Source: Cellvibrionales bacterium (GTDB lineage Bacteria; Pseudomonadota; Gammaproteobacteria; Pseudomonadales; UBA7239). From it: a stretch of 64,000 bases of DNA. The notes under the pieces are model-generated. The model was given only the letters and a program-made list of their open reading frames with translations. It searched no databases and was not told where the DNA came from. Where the stretch lies: positions 1,798,001 to 1,862,000 of the forward strand of contig JADJPU010000001.1 of assembly GCA_016713115.1 (NCBI GenBank). The letters are read 5' to 3'. The translations under genes were made by a program, and so were the position numbers. This document shows, in pieces, positions 47,824 through 57,925 of the stretch (positions are counted from its first letter, which is position 1; the number at the start of each line of letters is the position of its first letter).

Positions 47824-50553
47824 ATGGCCACTATTTACGTTGATGGCAAACCGCAAGAAGTAGATGGCGCAGATAATTTGCTGCGTGCCTGTCTGTCGCT
47901 CGGCTTGGATGTGCCGTATTTTTGCTGGCACCCTGCGCTGGGTTCCGTCGGTGCTTGTCGTGCCTGCGCTGTTAAGCAGTATGCAAACGCGGATGACAAA
48001 CGCGGTCGCATTGTGATGTCGTGTATGACGCCATCCACTGACAACACTTATATTTCGATAGATGATGAAGAAGCCAAAGCATTTCGCAAATCGGTAGTGG
48101 AATGGTTGATGACCAATCACCCGCACGATTGTCCCGTGTGTGAAGAGGGCGGTCATTGCCATTTGCAAGATATGACCGTGATGACAGGCCACAATCAGCG
48201 CCGCTATCGCTTCACAAAACGCACGCATCAAAATCAGGATCTCGGTCCTTTCATTAACCATGAAATGAATCGCTGTATCGCCTGCTATCGCTGTGTGCGC
48301 TACTACAAAGATTACGCGGGCGGTGAAGACCTCGGCGTGTACGGTGCGCACGACAATGTGTATTTCGGTCGTGAAACGGACGGCGTTTTTGAAAATGAAT
48401 TTTCTGGCAATTTGGTAGAAGTGTGTCCAACCGGCGTGTTTACCGATCGCACCCACTCTGAACGCTACAACCGTAAATGGGATATGCAATTTGCGCCGAG
48501 TATCTGCCAGCAGTGCAGCGTCGGTTGCAACACCAGCCCGGGCGAGCGCTACGGTGAATTGCGCCGCATCGAAAACCGCTATCACGGTGACATCAACCAT
48601 TATTTTTTGTGTGATCGCGGGCGCTTTGGTCACGGTTATGTAAACCGCAAAGATAGACCGCGCCAGCCTTGGCAGCGCGTGGGTGATGCCATTAACACGA
48701 TGGATGTGGATGCGGCGTTAGATGCAACGGCGGATGCGTTGCGCAGTTGTAAACGCGTAATTGGTATTGGCTCGCCGCGCGCCAGCGTGGAAGCAAATTT
48801 TGCACTGCGTCAGTGGTTGGGTGAGCAAAACTTTTTCAGTGGCACCAGTGCCGCCAAACAAATTCTGGTGGAGCAAGCTCTAGCTATTTTGCAAAACAGC
48901 CCTGTGCGCACGCCATCACTGCGCGAGATGGAACGCGCGGATGCAGTATTCGTGTTGGGTGAAGATGTTACGCAAACCGCACCGCGCATTGCACTGGCGC
49001 TGCGTCAAGCCGTAAAGAATAAAGGCTTGCAAATGGCGGCCGATAGCAAGATCGCGGATTGGCAGGCGATCGGTGTAAAAGATATTGCGCAAAATGAAAA
49101 AAGCCCGTTATTTATTGCAGCGTTTGCTGAAACGCGTTTGGATGATGTGGCAGAAGCCTGCGTGCAACTCTCCAGTGAAGAGATTGCGCGCTTGGGTTTT
49201 GCAGTGGCGCATTGCATAGATGCCAGCGCGCCAGCGGTTAATGATTTAACGGCAGAACAAAAAATATTAGCCGAACAAATTGCAGAGGCATTGTTGGCGG
49301 CAGAAAAACCTTTAGTGGTTTCTGGTACCGGTTGTGCGTCCGTAGCCATCATGCAAGCTGCTGCCAATATCGCCGCCGCTTTGCACAACAAAGGTCGCTG
49401 TGCGCAACTGGCTTTATGTCAGCCTGAAGTAAACAGCATCGGCGTTGCTATGTTGGGCGGTGATTCGGTAGAAAAAGCGCTCGCTTTATTGGAAAGCGGC
49501 GAAGCCGATGGCGTTGTCGTGATTGAAAATGATATTTACCGTCGAGCCGATGTCGAACGAGTTGAAGCGGCATTGGCGAAAGCTAAAGTGTTAGTGGTGA
49601 TCGATCATCAACAGACGCCGACCATAGCGAAAGCCGATTTTGTATTGCCAGCCAGCAGTTTTGCGGAAGGCGATGGCACGATGATTAACATGGAAGGTCG
49701 CGCGCAGTGTTTCTTCCAGTTATACGACCCCGCGTATTACGATCCTGATTGCAAAATTCACGAAAGTTGGCGTTGGGTTTATGCGCTGCAAACATCGGTA
49801 GAAAGCAGGGAAGTGTCGTGGACGCACTTTGATGATATTACGCGCATGTGTGCTGCCACCATTCCAGCGCTGTCGCGCATCATGGAAGCCTCACCCGATG
49901 CAACATACCGCGTCAAAGGTTTGAAAATTGCGCGTTCACCGCGTCGCTATTCCGGGCGAACGGCAATGCGCGCCAATATTTCTGTGCACGAGCCACGCGC
50001 ATCACAAGATTCTGATACCGCGCTGTCTTTTTCAATGGAAGGTTATGTGGGGCCAAACGAGCCCGCGCCTTTCATTCCCTTTGCATGGGCACCTGGTTGG
50101 AATTCGCCGCAAGCGTGGACCAAGTTTCAAGACGAAGTGGGCGGACATTTGCGCACCGGTGATTCTGGCGTGCGTTTGATTGAGCCAAAATCTGAGGCGC
50201 AATCAAAATATTTCACAGAGATACCTGCAGCATTTTCTGTGCGTGACGATGCGCTGCGCGTAGCGCCGTTGTATCACCTGTTTGGTAGTGATGAACTCTC
50301 GGCAATGGCACCGGCCACGCAATCTATGGTGGTGCAGGCGTATGTGGCATTGTCGGTGGTAGACGCTGCGCGTTTGAAATTAGCAGAAAATAGTTTGGTG
50401 AAAGTTTCACTGGCAAACCGAACTTATTCTCTGCGCTTGCAGATCAGTAAAACGCTGGCAGAGGGGTTAGTTGGTTTGCCCGCCGGTATTCCTGGAATGC
50501 CGCCGATATTGGGTCACGCGTACGCGCAACTGGCTACAGGGAGCGGTGCATGA
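47824..50553 (+). CDS. nuoG: NADH-quinone oxidoreductase subunit G
   Basis: Large iron-sulfur subunit of 909 residues. The N-terminal ferredoxin domain has YFCWHPALGSVGACRACAVK. It is followed by HPHDCPVCEEGGHCHLQD, with a His ligand for N5, and by NRCIACYRCVRYYKDYAG. The extra cluster N7 motif C-x2-C-x3-C-x27-C is complete (starting CQQCSVGC), as in E. coli. A molybdopterin-oxidoreductase-like but catalytically unused body follows (IENDIYRRADVERVE, LPASSFAEGDGTMINMEGR). It overlaps nuoH by 4 bases. Confidence 0.98.
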   Translation: MATIYVDGKPQEVDGADNLLRACLSLGLDVPYFCWHPALGSVGACRACAVKQYANADDKRGRIVMSCMTPSTDNTYISIDDEEAKAFRKSVVEWLMTNHPHDCPVCEEGGHCHLQDMTVMTGHNQRRYRFTKRTHQNQDLGPFINHEMNRCIACYRCVRYYKDYAGGEDLGVYGAHDNVYFGRETDGVFENEFSGNLVEVCPTGVFTDRTHSERYNRKWDMQFAPSICQQCSVGCNTSPGERYGELRRIENRYHGDINHYFLCDRGRFGHGYVNRKDRPRQPWQRVGDAINTMDVDAALDATADALRSCKRVIGIGSPRASVEANFALRQWLGEQNFFSGTSAAKQILVEQALAILQNSPVRTPSLREMERADAVFVLGEDVTQTAPRIALALRQAVKNKGLQMAADSKIADWQAIGVKDIAQNEKSPLFIAAFAETRLDDVAEACVQLSSEEIARLGFAVAHCIDASAPAVNDLTAEQKILAEQIAEALLAAEKPLVVSGTGCASVAIMQAAANIAAALHNKGRCAQLALCQPEVNSIGVAMLGGDSVEKALALLESGEADGVVVIENDIYRRADVERVEAALAKAKVLVVIDHQQTPTIAKADFVLPASSFAEGDGTMINMEGRAQCFFQLYDPAYYDPDCKIHESWRWVYALQTSVESREVSWTHFDDITRMCAATIPALSRIMEASPDATYRVKGLKIARSPRRYSGRTAMRANISVHEPRASQDSDTALSFSMEGYVGPNEPAPFIPFAWAPGWNSPQAWTKFQDEVGGHLRTGDSGVRLIEPKSEAQSKYFTEIPAAFSVRDDALRVAPLYHLFGSDELSAMAPATQSMVVQAYVALSVVDAARLKLAENSLVKVSLANRTYSLRLQISKTLAEGLVGLPAGIPGMPPILGHAYAQLATGSGA

Positions 50554-51599
50554 ATAGCGTGATAGATGGCTTGTCGTTCGACGACCTCATCACCATTGGT
50601 ATAACGGTGGTGAAAGCTGTTGTGATTTTGGTGTGCACTTTGGTGGGCGGTGGTTTCTTAAGTTTTGTGGAGCGCCGCGTGTTGGCGCTGTGGCAGGATC
50701 GTCACGGTCCGAATCGTGTCGGGCCCTTTGGTTTGTTGCAACTGCCAGCCGATATTGTGAAATTGTTATTCAAAGAAGACTGGACGCCACCATTTGCCGA
50801 TAAATTAACTTTTTGGCTCGCACCATTTATTGCGATGAGTGCACTGTTGGTATCGGCGGCGATAGTGCCAGTGACAGAAACTTGGGGGGTTGCTGATCTC
50901 AATATCGGCATTCTATTTTTTATCGCAATGGCGGGTTTGTCTGTGTATGCCGTGCTGTTTGCGGGCTGGTCATCCAACAGTAAATATTCATTGCTAGGTG
51001 GAATGCGTTCTGCTGCGCAAACCGTTAGTTATGAAGTGTTCATGGGGATTTCGGTGATGGGTGTGGTGATGCTCGCCGGTTCTTTCAACATGCGCGACAT
51101 TGTGGAAGCGCAGCGCGATGGTTGGTTTTTTGTCCCGCAATTCTTTGGCTTTATCACTTTTTTGGTAGCTGGAGTGGCGGTGGCACATAGAACGCCGTTT
51201 GATTTGCCAGAGGCGGAATCGGAGTTGGCGGCAGGGTATCACACCGAATATTCCGGTATGAAATGGGTGATGTTTTTCGTCAGTGAATATGTTGGCGTTG
51301 TGTTAGTTTCTGCATTGCTCGTCACGCTGTTTTTTGGTGGTTGGCATGAGCCAGCTTTGTTGGGTTTTGATTTGTGGCCGCAATGGTTGTCTTTTATTCC
51401 TGGCTTTTTCTGGTTTGCTTGCAAAACAGCGTTTTTCATTATGTTGTTTATTTTGGCGCGCGCTGCATTGCCGCGCCCTCGTTATGATCAAGTGATGGCC
51501 GCCGGTTGGAAGTTTTGTTTGCCGTTGACGCTGCTTAACTTGTTGGCGACAGCTGTCGTTGTGTTGTTGCAAAACCCAACAGCAGTAGGGGGTGCGTGA
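50550..51599 (+). CDS. nuoH: NADH-quinone oxidoreductase subunit H
   Basis: Membrane subunit forming the quinone chamber, 349 residues with about eight helices. Conserved ERRVLALWQDRHGPNRVGPFGLLQ and the cytoplasmic loop TPFDLPEAESELAAGYHTEYSGMK are present. The charged E/D chain residues of the E-channel are within these loops. It overlaps nuoG and nuoI. Confidence 0.98.
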   Translation: MNSVIDGLSFDDLITIGITVVKAVVILVCTLVGGGFLSFVERRVLALWQDRHGPNRVGPFGLLQLPADIVKLLFKEDWTPPFADKLTFWLAPFIAMSALLVSAAIVPVTETWGVADLNIGILFFIAMAGLSVYAVLFAGWSSNSKYSLLGGMRSAAQTVSYEVFMGISVMGVVMLAGSFNMRDIVEAQRDGWFFVPQFFGFITFLVAGVAVAHRTPFDLPEAESELAAGYHTEYSGMKWVMFFVSEYVGVVLVSALLVTLFFGGWHEPALLGFDLWPQWLSFIPGFFWFACKTAFFIMLFILARAALPRPRYDQVMAAGWKFCLPLTLLNLLATAVVVLLQNPTAVGGA

Positions 51600-52144
51600 T
51601 GGCTACTGCTAAACAGATTTTGTGGGGTATTGGCAGTCAACTGCGCAGCTTGTGGATGATATTTTCTCATGCCTGGCGCAAGCGTGACACGCTGCAATAC
51701 CCAGAAGAAAAAGTGTATTTGCCGCCGCGTTATCGCGGTCGTATTGTGTTGACGCGCGATCCCGATGGCGAAGAGCGCTGTGTGGCGTGTAACTTGTGTG
51801 CGGTGGCCTGTCCGGTTGGCTGTATTTCGCTGCAAAAAGCAGAGAAAGAAGACGGCCGCTGGTATGCGGATTTTTTCCGCATCAATTTTTCGCGCTGTAT
51901 TTTTTGTGGTATGTGTGAAGAGGCTTGTCCAACCACAGCAATCCAATTGACGCCTGATTTTGAAATGGCGGAATACGATCGCCAGAATTTGGTGTACGAG
52001 AAAGAACATTTGATGATTTCTGGTGTGGGTAAATATCCGGATTACAATTTTTATCGCATGTCAGGCATGGCAATTGCCGGCAAGCCCAAAGGTGCTGCCA
52101 ACAATGAAGCGGCGCCGGTCGATGTGAGAGGTTTATTGCCATGA
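51599..52144 (+). CDS. nuoI: NADH-quinone oxidoreductase subunit I
   Basis: Carries clusters N6a and N6b. The 181 residues have two 4Fe-4S motifs, CVACNLCAVACPVGCI and CIFCGMCEEACPTTAI. PPRYRGRIVLTRDPDGEERC precedes them, as in other NuoI. ATG 51599 overlaps the nuoH stop by one base; GTG 51596 would add one residue. Confidence 0.98.
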   Translation: MATAKQILWGIGSQLRSLWMIFSHAWRKRDTLQYPEEKVYLPPRYRGRIVLTRDPDGEERCVACNLCAVACPVGCISLQKAEKEDGRWYADFFRINFSRCIFCGMCEEACPTTAIQLTPDFEMAEYDRQNLVYEKEHLMISGVGKYPDYNFYRMSGMAIAGKPKGAANNEAAPVDVRGLLP

Positions 52145-52154
52145 GGTTTACACA

Positions 52155-52652
52155 ATGGTGATTGCATTTTATTTGTCGGCCGTGGTGGCGCTGTTATCCA
52201 CCATGATGGTAATTAGCACGCGCAAACCGATACACGGCTTGTTGTATTTAGTGGTGTCCTTACTGGCTGTGGCGATGATTTTCTTTGCGGTTGGCGCGCC
52301 GTTCGCCGGTGCATTGGAAATTATTGTTTACGCAGGCGCCATCATGGTGCTGTTTGTGTTTGCGGTGATGATGCTCAATCTTGGTGAAAAAGGTTTGAGT
52401 CAAGAAAGTGCATGGACGGGGCTGTCGGTATGGATAGGTCCCTCTGTACTCACTGCCATTCTGTTATTGCAGTTGTTGTATGTCATGTTTACGGGTGAAT
52501 TGCCTGCTGCCGGTTTGCACAGTGTTGATGCCAAACAAGTGGGTATTGCACTGTACGGTCCTTATTTATTGTGCGTTGAATTGGCGTCTATCCTGCTGCT
52601 GGCGGCATTAGTGGCGGCCTATCACTTGGGGCGTGCAGATGAAAAAGAGTAA
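52155..52652 (+). CDS. nuoJ: NADH-quinone oxidoreductase subunit J
   Basis: Membrane subunit of 165 residues with five predicted helices. The pi-bulge helix 3 region IVYAGAIMVLFVFAVMMLNLGE is conserved. It sits 10 bases after nuoI and 6 before nuoK. Confidence 0.96.
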   Translation: MVIAFYLSAVVALLSTMMVISTRKPIHGLLYLVVSLLAVAMIFFAVGAPFAGALEIIVYAGAIMVLFVFAVMMLNLGEKGLSQESAWTGLSVWIGPSVLTAILLLQLLYVMFTGELPAAGLHSVDAKQVGIALYGPYLLCVELASILLLAALVAAYHLGRADEKE

Positions 52653-52658
52653 TCAACG

Positions 52659-52967
52659 ATGAATGGAATTCCGTTAGAACACGGTTTGATGTTGGCGGCA
52701 GTGCTTTTTGCATTAGGACTCACGGGAGTGTTGGTGCGCCGCAATATTTTGTTCGTGTTGATGAGTATTGAAATCATGATGAATGCCGCTGGCTTGGCAT
52801 TTGTGCTGGCGGCAAGCCGTTGGGGTCAGCCGGATGGTCAGATCATGTTTATCTTGATTCTTACATTGGCTGCAGCAGAAGCTTCTATCGGTCTTGCTAT
52901 TGTGTTGCGCTTACATCGCCGTTTCCATTCGCTGGATATTGATGCAGCAAGTGAGATGCGCGGATGA
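52659..52967 (+). CDS. nuoK: NADH-quinone oxidoreductase subunit K
   Basis: Small three-helix proton-channel subunit (102 residues). The conserved glutamates are in LMSIEIMMNAAGLAFV and LAAAEASIGLAIVLRL. Its stop overlaps nuoL as ATGA. Confidence 0.97.
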   Translation: MNGIPLEHGLMLAAVLFALGLTGVLVRRNILFVLMSIEIMMNAAGLAFVLAASRWGQPDGQIMFILILTLAAAEASIGLAIVLRLHRRFHSLDIDAASEMRG

Positions 52968-54814
52968 GTAGCTCAATGATGACTTGGTTGCCCTTTACTT
53001 TTTTGTTTCCGTTATTGGGTTTTGTGCTGTTGGCATTTTCGCGTGGTCGTTTGTCTGAAAATATATCGGCAGTGATTGGCGTGGGCAGTATGGCGTTGTC
53101 AGCATTGACAGCAGCGTGCGTGGCGTTTGAGTTCGTAGCGCAGCCTGTGCCTGCTAGCGTTTCGCAGGTGTTGTGGACATGGATGCAGGTGGGTGATTTT
53201 GCGCCGCGCATTGCTCTGCATTTGGATGGCTTGTCATTGACGATGTTGTGCGTTGTCACCGGTGTCGGGTTTTTTATCCATTTATTTGCCTCTTGGTATA
53301 TGCGTGGAGAAGAGGGGTATTCGCGCTTTTTTGCCTACATGAATTTGTTTGTGGCGAGCATGTTGTTTTTGGTGCTGGCCGATAACTTGTTATTCCTGTT
53401 TTTGGGTTGGGAAGGCGTGGGTTTGTGCAGTTATTTGTTAATTGGTTTTTATTATAAGCACGCAGCAAACGGCCATGCCGCGATGAAAGCCTTCATCATC
53501 ACGCGCGTTGGCGATGTATTTATGATGCTGGGTTTGTTGGTTTTGTTTCACGCATTCGGCACGCTGGATATTCAACCGATGTTGAAGGCTATTCCAGAGT
53601 ATGCAGATCGCGGTGCACTGGCATTGGCAGCGTTGTTGTTGTTGGGTGGTGCTGTCGGTAAATCTGCGCAATTGCCGCTGCAGACTTGGTTGGCCGATGC
53701 GATGGCGGGCCCTACACCAGTATCGGCGTTAATTCACGCCGCCACGATGGTGACAGCAGGTGTGTATTTGATTGCGCGCACGCACACTTTGTTTGAGGTG
53801 TCGCCGGATGTATTGCTATTGGTCGGAACTACAGGTGCAGTAACTTTGTTGTTGGCAGGCTTTAGCGCGTTGGTGCAAACCGATATCAAACGCATTTTGG
53901 CGTATTCCACCATGAGTCAAATCGGTTATATGTTTTTGGCATTGGGTGTGGGTGCGTGGCAAGCGGCGGTATTCCATTTGATGACGCATGCGTTTTTCAA
54001 AGCGCTGCTGTTCTTGTCTGCGGGTGCAGTCATTGTTGCCTGTCATCACGAGCAAGATATTTTTCGCATGGGCGGCTTGCGTAAAAAATTGCCACTGGTA
54101 TACGCCTGTTTTCTGGTGGGCGGTTCCGCTTTGGCGGCATTGCCGTTTGTGACAGCAGGCTTCTATAGCAAAGACGAAATTTTATGGTTGGCGTTTGCCA
54201 ATGGTCAGCAAGTATTTTTCTATGTGGGATTGTTTGGCGCGTTGCTCACATCCATTTATACCTTCCGTTTGATTTTTATTGTTTTCCACGGCGAAGAAAA
54301 AACCAAAGCCCATGCTGGTCACGGTGTTGCGCATGTGCTGCCGTTGGCGGTGTTGTTGCTGTTGTCCACGGCGGTGGGCGCGATGATTCATCCGCCGCTT
54401 GCAGGTGTATTACCTGAATCAACAATTGCCGATGAATCAGCCAAGCACTGGGTGGAAATTGTTTCTGCTGCGGTGGCGATAGCTGGTGTCGGCATTGCAG
54501 CGTGGCTGTTCTTGCCAGCGCAAAAACCATTGCAAGCACTGTTTGCACAGCATTGGGCGCACGGTGTGCGCTGCCTATGGAAATACGCGTGGGGCTTTGA
54601 TGTGCTGTACGACAGAATTTTTGTGCGCCCGTATTTGTGGTTGGTGCGCATAAATAGTCGTGATGCTATTGATGTTGTGGTGGAAAGCATCCCCACTTTG
54701 ATGCGCAAAGGGCATGACGCACTCAGCGTGACAGAAAATGGCTTGGTGCGTTGGTACGCCGCCAGCATTGCAGCAGGCGCAGCAGCGATATTGCTGGTTG
54801 TGTTGTGGTTGTGA
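52964..54814 (+). CDS. nuoL: NADH-quinone oxidoreductase subunit L (proton pump)
   Basis: Distal antiporter-like pump subunit with the lateral helix HL, 616 residues. Identifying segments are LFLGWEGVGLCSYLLIGFYY (pump glutamate), GKSAQLPLQTWLADAMAGPTPVSALIHAATMVTAGVYLI, and AYSTMSQIGYMFLALGVG. Its last 24 codons are repeated at 59786-59857 as part of the duplicated block. Confidence 0.98.
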   Translation: MSSSMMTWLPFTFLFPLLGFVLLAFSRGRLSENISAVIGVGSMALSALTAACVAFEFVAQPVPASVSQVLWTWMQVGDFAPRIALHLDGLSLTMLCVVTGVGFFIHLFASWYMRGEEGYSRFFAYMNLFVASMLFLVLADNLLFLFLGWEGVGLCSYLLIGFYYKHAANGHAAMKAFIITRVGDVFMMLGLLVLFHAFGTLDIQPMLKAIPEYADRGALALAALLLLGGAVGKSAQLPLQTWLADAMAGPTPVSALIHAATMVTAGVYLIARTHTLFEVSPDVLLLVGTTGAVTLLLAGFSALVQTDIKRILAYSTMSQIGYMFLALGVGAWQAAVFHLMTHAFFKALLFLSAGAVIVACHHEQDIFRMGGLRKKLPLVYACFLVGGSALAALPFVTAGFYSKDEILWLAFANGQQVFFYVGLFGALLTSIYTFRLIFIVFHGEEKTKAHAGHGVAHVLPLAVLLLLSTAVGAMIHPPLAGVLPESTIADESAKHWVEIVSAAVAIAGVGIAAWLFLPAQKPLQALFAQHWAHGVRCLWKYAWGFDVLYDRIFVRPYLWLVRINSRDAIDVVVESIPTLMRKGHDALSVTENGLVRWYAASIAAGAAAILLVVLWL

Positions 54815-54838
54815 ATTTGAACGGGAATACATAACGAC

Positions 54839-56329
54839 ATGAGTATTATTTGGTTAATTTTTATCCCGTTGCTCGGCGGCTTGCTGTGTTGGCAGAGCGA
54901 GCGCGTGAGTCGCGCTGCACCGCGTTGGATTGCACTGATCAGCATGCTGCTGATGGGTGCGTTAGGTGTGCATTTTCTAGCGCACGGTGATTACACGCTC
55001 GTACCTTCTGCTGACGGAATGGTCGCATGGCAATTTGAGTATCGCGCGCCGTGGATTCCTTCATTGGGTATCAGCTTCCATCTCGGTTTGGATGGTTTGT
55101 CCTTGGCCATGATCTTGTTGACGGCTGGCTTGGGTCTTGCAGCAGTTTTGTGTTCATGGCGTGAAATTCAACGCAATGTCGGTTTCTTTTATCTCAACTT
55201 GCTGTGGAATCTTGCGGGTGTAGCAGGCGTGTTTTTGGCGCTGGATTTGTTTGTGTTTTTCTTTTTCTGGGAAGTGATGTTGGTTCCCATGTATTTCTTG
55301 ATTGCGCTGTGGGGGCACAACACGCCGGGCGGCAAAGGCAGAATTCATGCGGCCAACAAGTTTTTTATTTTTACGCAGGCCAGTGGTTTGTTGTTGCTGA
55401 TAGCCATTATTGGTTTAGTCATCGTGTCTTATCAGCAAACTGGCACGCTGAGTTTTGATTACGACGATTTGCGCAAAACTGTCATGTCGCCACCGGTGGA
55501 AATGGCTTTGATGTTGGGCTTCTTTATTGCGTTTGCTGTGAAGATGCCCATCGTGCCATTTCATTCCTGGTTGCCGGATGCGCACGCGCAAGCGCCCACG
55601 GCGGGCAGCGTGGATTTGGCTGGCGTGTTGTTAAAGACTGCAGCATTTGGTTTGCTGCGTTATGTGTTGCCTTTGTTTCCCAATGCATCGCAGGAATTTG
55701 CGCCGGTGGCGATGAGTTTGGGTGTGTTGGGTATTTTTTACGGTGCAGTTTTAGCATGCGCGCAGCACGATATTAAACGCTTGGTGGCTTACACCAGTAT
55801 TTCGCACATGGGTTTTGTGGTGTTGGGTATTTATTCGGCCAATATGCTGTCGCTGCAAGGGGTAGTGATTCAGATGTTGGCGCATGGGCTTTCTGCCGGT
55901 GCGCTGTTTATTTTGTGCGGTGAAATCTACGAAAGATTGCATACACGCGATTTGCGCATGATGGGCGGATTGTGGTCGCGCATTACATGGTTGCCCGGCT
56001 TGTTTATGTTTTTTGTTGCAGCATCGCTCGGCTTGCCAGGTTTGGGCAACTTTGTGGGTGAATTTTTAATTCTGCTCGGCACTTTTAAGTCATCGCCTGT
56101 GTTGGCAACGCTGGCGGCGGCGGCTTTGATTTTGGCGGCTGTTTACAGTTTGTTAATGATGCAGCGCTCTTTTTATGGCGCTACACAAACAGAGACAAAA
56201 CTGGAAGGCTTAACAGTGCGTGAAGTGGTAATGGTGCTGTTGCTAGTGGGTTTTTTATTGTGGTTGGGGATATACCCGCAACCGGTGCTTGATTTAACGC
56301 AAGCCAGCATGTTGCCGTTGGTGAGGTAA
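54839..56329 (+). CDS. nuoM: NADH-quinone oxidoreductase subunit M (copy 1)
   Basis: Antiporter-like proton-pump subunit, 496 residues with about 14 helices. Conserved features are FFFFWEVMLVPMYFLIALWG (pump glutamate), FAVKMPIVPFHSWLPDAHAQAPTAGSV, and CAQHDIKRLVAYTSISHMGFV. The intact N-terminus (IIWLIFIPLLGGLLCWQSERVSRAAPRW) is the reference for the defect in copy 2. It is in the canonical nuo operon. Confidence 0.98.
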   Translation: MSIIWLIFIPLLGGLLCWQSERVSRAAPRWIALISMLLMGALGVHFLAHGDYTLVPSADGMVAWQFEYRAPWIPSLGISFHLGLDGLSLAMILLTAGLGLAAVLCSWREIQRNVGFFYLNLLWNLAGVAGVFLALDLFVFFFFWEVMLVPMYFLIALWGHNTPGGKGRIHAANKFFIFTQASGLLLLIAIIGLVIVSYQQTGTLSFDYDDLRKTVMSPPVEMALMLGFFIAFAVKMPIVPFHSWLPDAHAQAPTAGSVDLAGVLLKTAAFGLLRYVLPLFPNASQEFAPVAMSLGVLGIFYGAVLACAQHDIKRLVAYTSISHMGFVVLGIYSANMLSLQGVVIQMLAHGLSAGALFILCGEIYERLHTRDLRMMGGLWSRITWLPGLFMFFVAASLGLPGLGNFVGEFLILLGTFKSSPVLATLAAAALILAAVYSLLMMQRSFYGATQTETKLEGLTVREVVMVLLLVGFLLWLGIYPQPVLDLTQASMLPLVR

Positions 56330-56334
56330 ACGCG

Positions 56335-57804
56335 ATGCCTATCGAAACTGCCAACGCTTCGCTGTCTATGCAGGGTTTGCTGAGTCTGCTCCCTGTTATT
56401 TTATGTAGCTTGACGGCTGTGTGCGTCATGTTAGGTATTGCGATTAAACGCAATCATTTTTTCAATGCAACAATTGCTGTGGTTGGGTTGAGTGCATCAC
56501 TGGTGGCAGTGTGGTGGGTATCACAAAATATGCAGCCGCAAGCGGTAACGGATTTATTTATCGTAGACAGTTTTGCTTGCGTTTATATGGCATTGATTCT
56601 GGTAATTACCTTGGCGTGCGTGACGTTGTCTCACGCGTATATGGAAACGCATAGTGGTAATCGCGAAGAGTTTTATTTGCTGTTGGTGTTATCTGCTGTG
56701 GGCGCGATGTTGATGGTATGTAGCCGTCATATGGCAGCATTGTTTATCAGCATGGAAATTCTGACTATTCCCTTGTTTGGTTTAGCGGCGTACAGTTTTG
56801 CGCGTTCTCGTTCATTGGAAGCTGGCATCAAGTATCTGATTCTGTCGGCTACATCAACAGCCTTTATGTTGTTTGGTATGGCGTTGTTATACGCGCAAAC
56901 AGGTAGCTTGTCTTATGTCGGTATTCAGTTTGTATTAGCGCAATCTGCATTTATTGAGCCGTTAGCATTGGTCGGTTTTGCAATGATATTTGTCGCTTTT
57001 GCATTCAAACTTTCATTCGTGCCGTTTCATTTATGGACACCGGATGTATACGAAGGTGCGCCTGCGCCCGTGTCTGCATTTCTGGCAACTGCCAGCAAAG
57101 TAGCTGTGTTCGCCGCGTTCATACGCTTGTTGCAAGATTTTCCGCTGATGTCTTTTGGTCCCATGCACGATGTGTTGGCCGCTATCGCAGGTTTGTCGAT
57201 TATCGTCGGTAATTTGTTGGCGCTCACACAGAGCAACATCAAACGCATGTTGGGTTATTCCTCGATCGCGCATTTCGGTTATCTGTTAATTGCCGTGGTG
57301 TCTGTGCATCGTTTGGAGCAGCCCATCGTCGCGATCTATCTTGTTACTTACGTCATCACTGCGCTGGCAGCTTTCGGTGTGCTGGTGCAAGTCTCCAGCC
57401 CGTACCAAGGTGTGGATGCCGACAACCTGCAACATTATCGCGGTCTGTTCTGGAAACGCCCGTATCTCGCTTCGGTGATGACGGTGGCGATGTTATCGAT
57501 GGCAGGGATTCCGATGACAGCCGGTTTTATCGGTAAGTTTCATATTGTGTTGATCGGTGTGGGCGGTCATTTATGGTGGTTGCTGGCGGCATTGGTGGTC
57601 GGCAGTGCGCTGGGGCTTTACTACTATTTGCGTTTGATGATTACCATGTTCCTACTGGAGCCGGGCATGCGTCGCTTTGAAGCGCCTCTCAATTGGGGAC
57701 ATACCACTGGCGGTTTGATGCTGCTGTTGGCGGCGTTGATGATGATCTTGCTGGGCGTGTATCCGGAGCCGCTGTTGCAGACTGTGATGGGAATTGGTAC
57801 CTGA
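56335..57804 (+). CDS. nuoN: NADH-quinone oxidoreductase subunit N (copy 1)
   Basis: Third antiporter-like pump subunit, 489 residues. Conserved features are FISMEILTIPLFGLAAYSF, LSFVPFHLWTPDVYEGAPAPVSAFLATASK, and LTQSNIKRMLGYSSIAHFGYLLI. It is the last gene of the canonical nuo operon. A weak hairpin without a T-tract follows at 57824-57840. Confidence 0.98.
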   Translation: MPIETANASLSMQGLLSLLPVILCSLTAVCVMLGIAIKRNHFFNATIAVVGLSASLVAVWWVSQNMQPQAVTDLFIVDSFACVYMALILVITLACVTLSHAYMETHSGNREEFYLLLVLSAVGAMLMVCSRHMAALFISMEILTIPLFGLAAYSFARSRSLEAGIKYLILSATSTAFMLFGMALLYAQTGSLSYVGIQFVLAQSAFIEPLALVGFAMIFVAFAFKLSFVPFHLWTPDVYEGAPAPVSAFLATASKVAVFAAFIRLLQDFPLMSFGPMHDVLAAIAGLSIIVGNLLALTQSNIKRMLGYSSIAHFGYLLIAVVSVHRLEQPIVAIYLVTYVITALAAFGVLVQVSSPYQGVDADNLQHYRGLFWKRPYLASVMTVAMLSMAGIPMTAGFIGKFHIVLIGVGGHLWWLLAALVVGSALGLYYYLRLMITMFLLEPGMRRFEAPLNWGHTTGGLMLLLAALMMILLGVYPEPLLQTVMGIGT

Positions 57805-57823
57805 TATCTGATGCTGGACAATA

Positions 57824-57840
57824 ACAAACATGCTGTTTGT
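57824..57840 (+). other. Small hairpin after nuoN copy 1
   Basis: ACAAAC-ATGCT-GTTTGT forms a six-base-pair stem about 20 bases after the nuoN stop. There is no T-tract, so it is not a convincing intrinsic terminator; it could be an RNA-end stabiliser. Confidence 0.3.
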
Positions 57841-57925
57841 ATTGATAAAATGGATTTTTTAGTAGGGCAATCTAGTGTTTTTGGAATTAAACGCTGATTT
57901 CATTGTCTATATACACTTTAATTGC

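Larger units (their letters stand above)
54743..57804 (+). repeat. Duplicated nuoL-tail/nuoM/nuoN block, copy 1
   Basis: The segment from the last 24 codons of nuoL through nuoN recurs at 59786-62824. Gene order and the 24-base nuoL-nuoM spacer (three substitutions) are the same, and both nuoM-nuoN spacers have five bases (ACGCG). The two copies differ at many third codon positions but encode very similar proteins. A paralogous secreted-protein gene follows each copy. Confidence 0.93.

Noticed and set aside
47686..48633. 315-codon open frame on the minus strand inside nuoG
   Set aside because: It lies opposite the strongly conserved nuoG coding sequence, has no ribosome-binding site, and its composition is that of an antisense shadow.
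47824..50553. Possibility that NuoG is a formate-dehydrogenase-like enzyme
   Set aside because: The gene is in the middle of an intact nuo operon and has the complete NuoG cluster motifs, including N7; the molybdopterin-like body is normal for NuoG.
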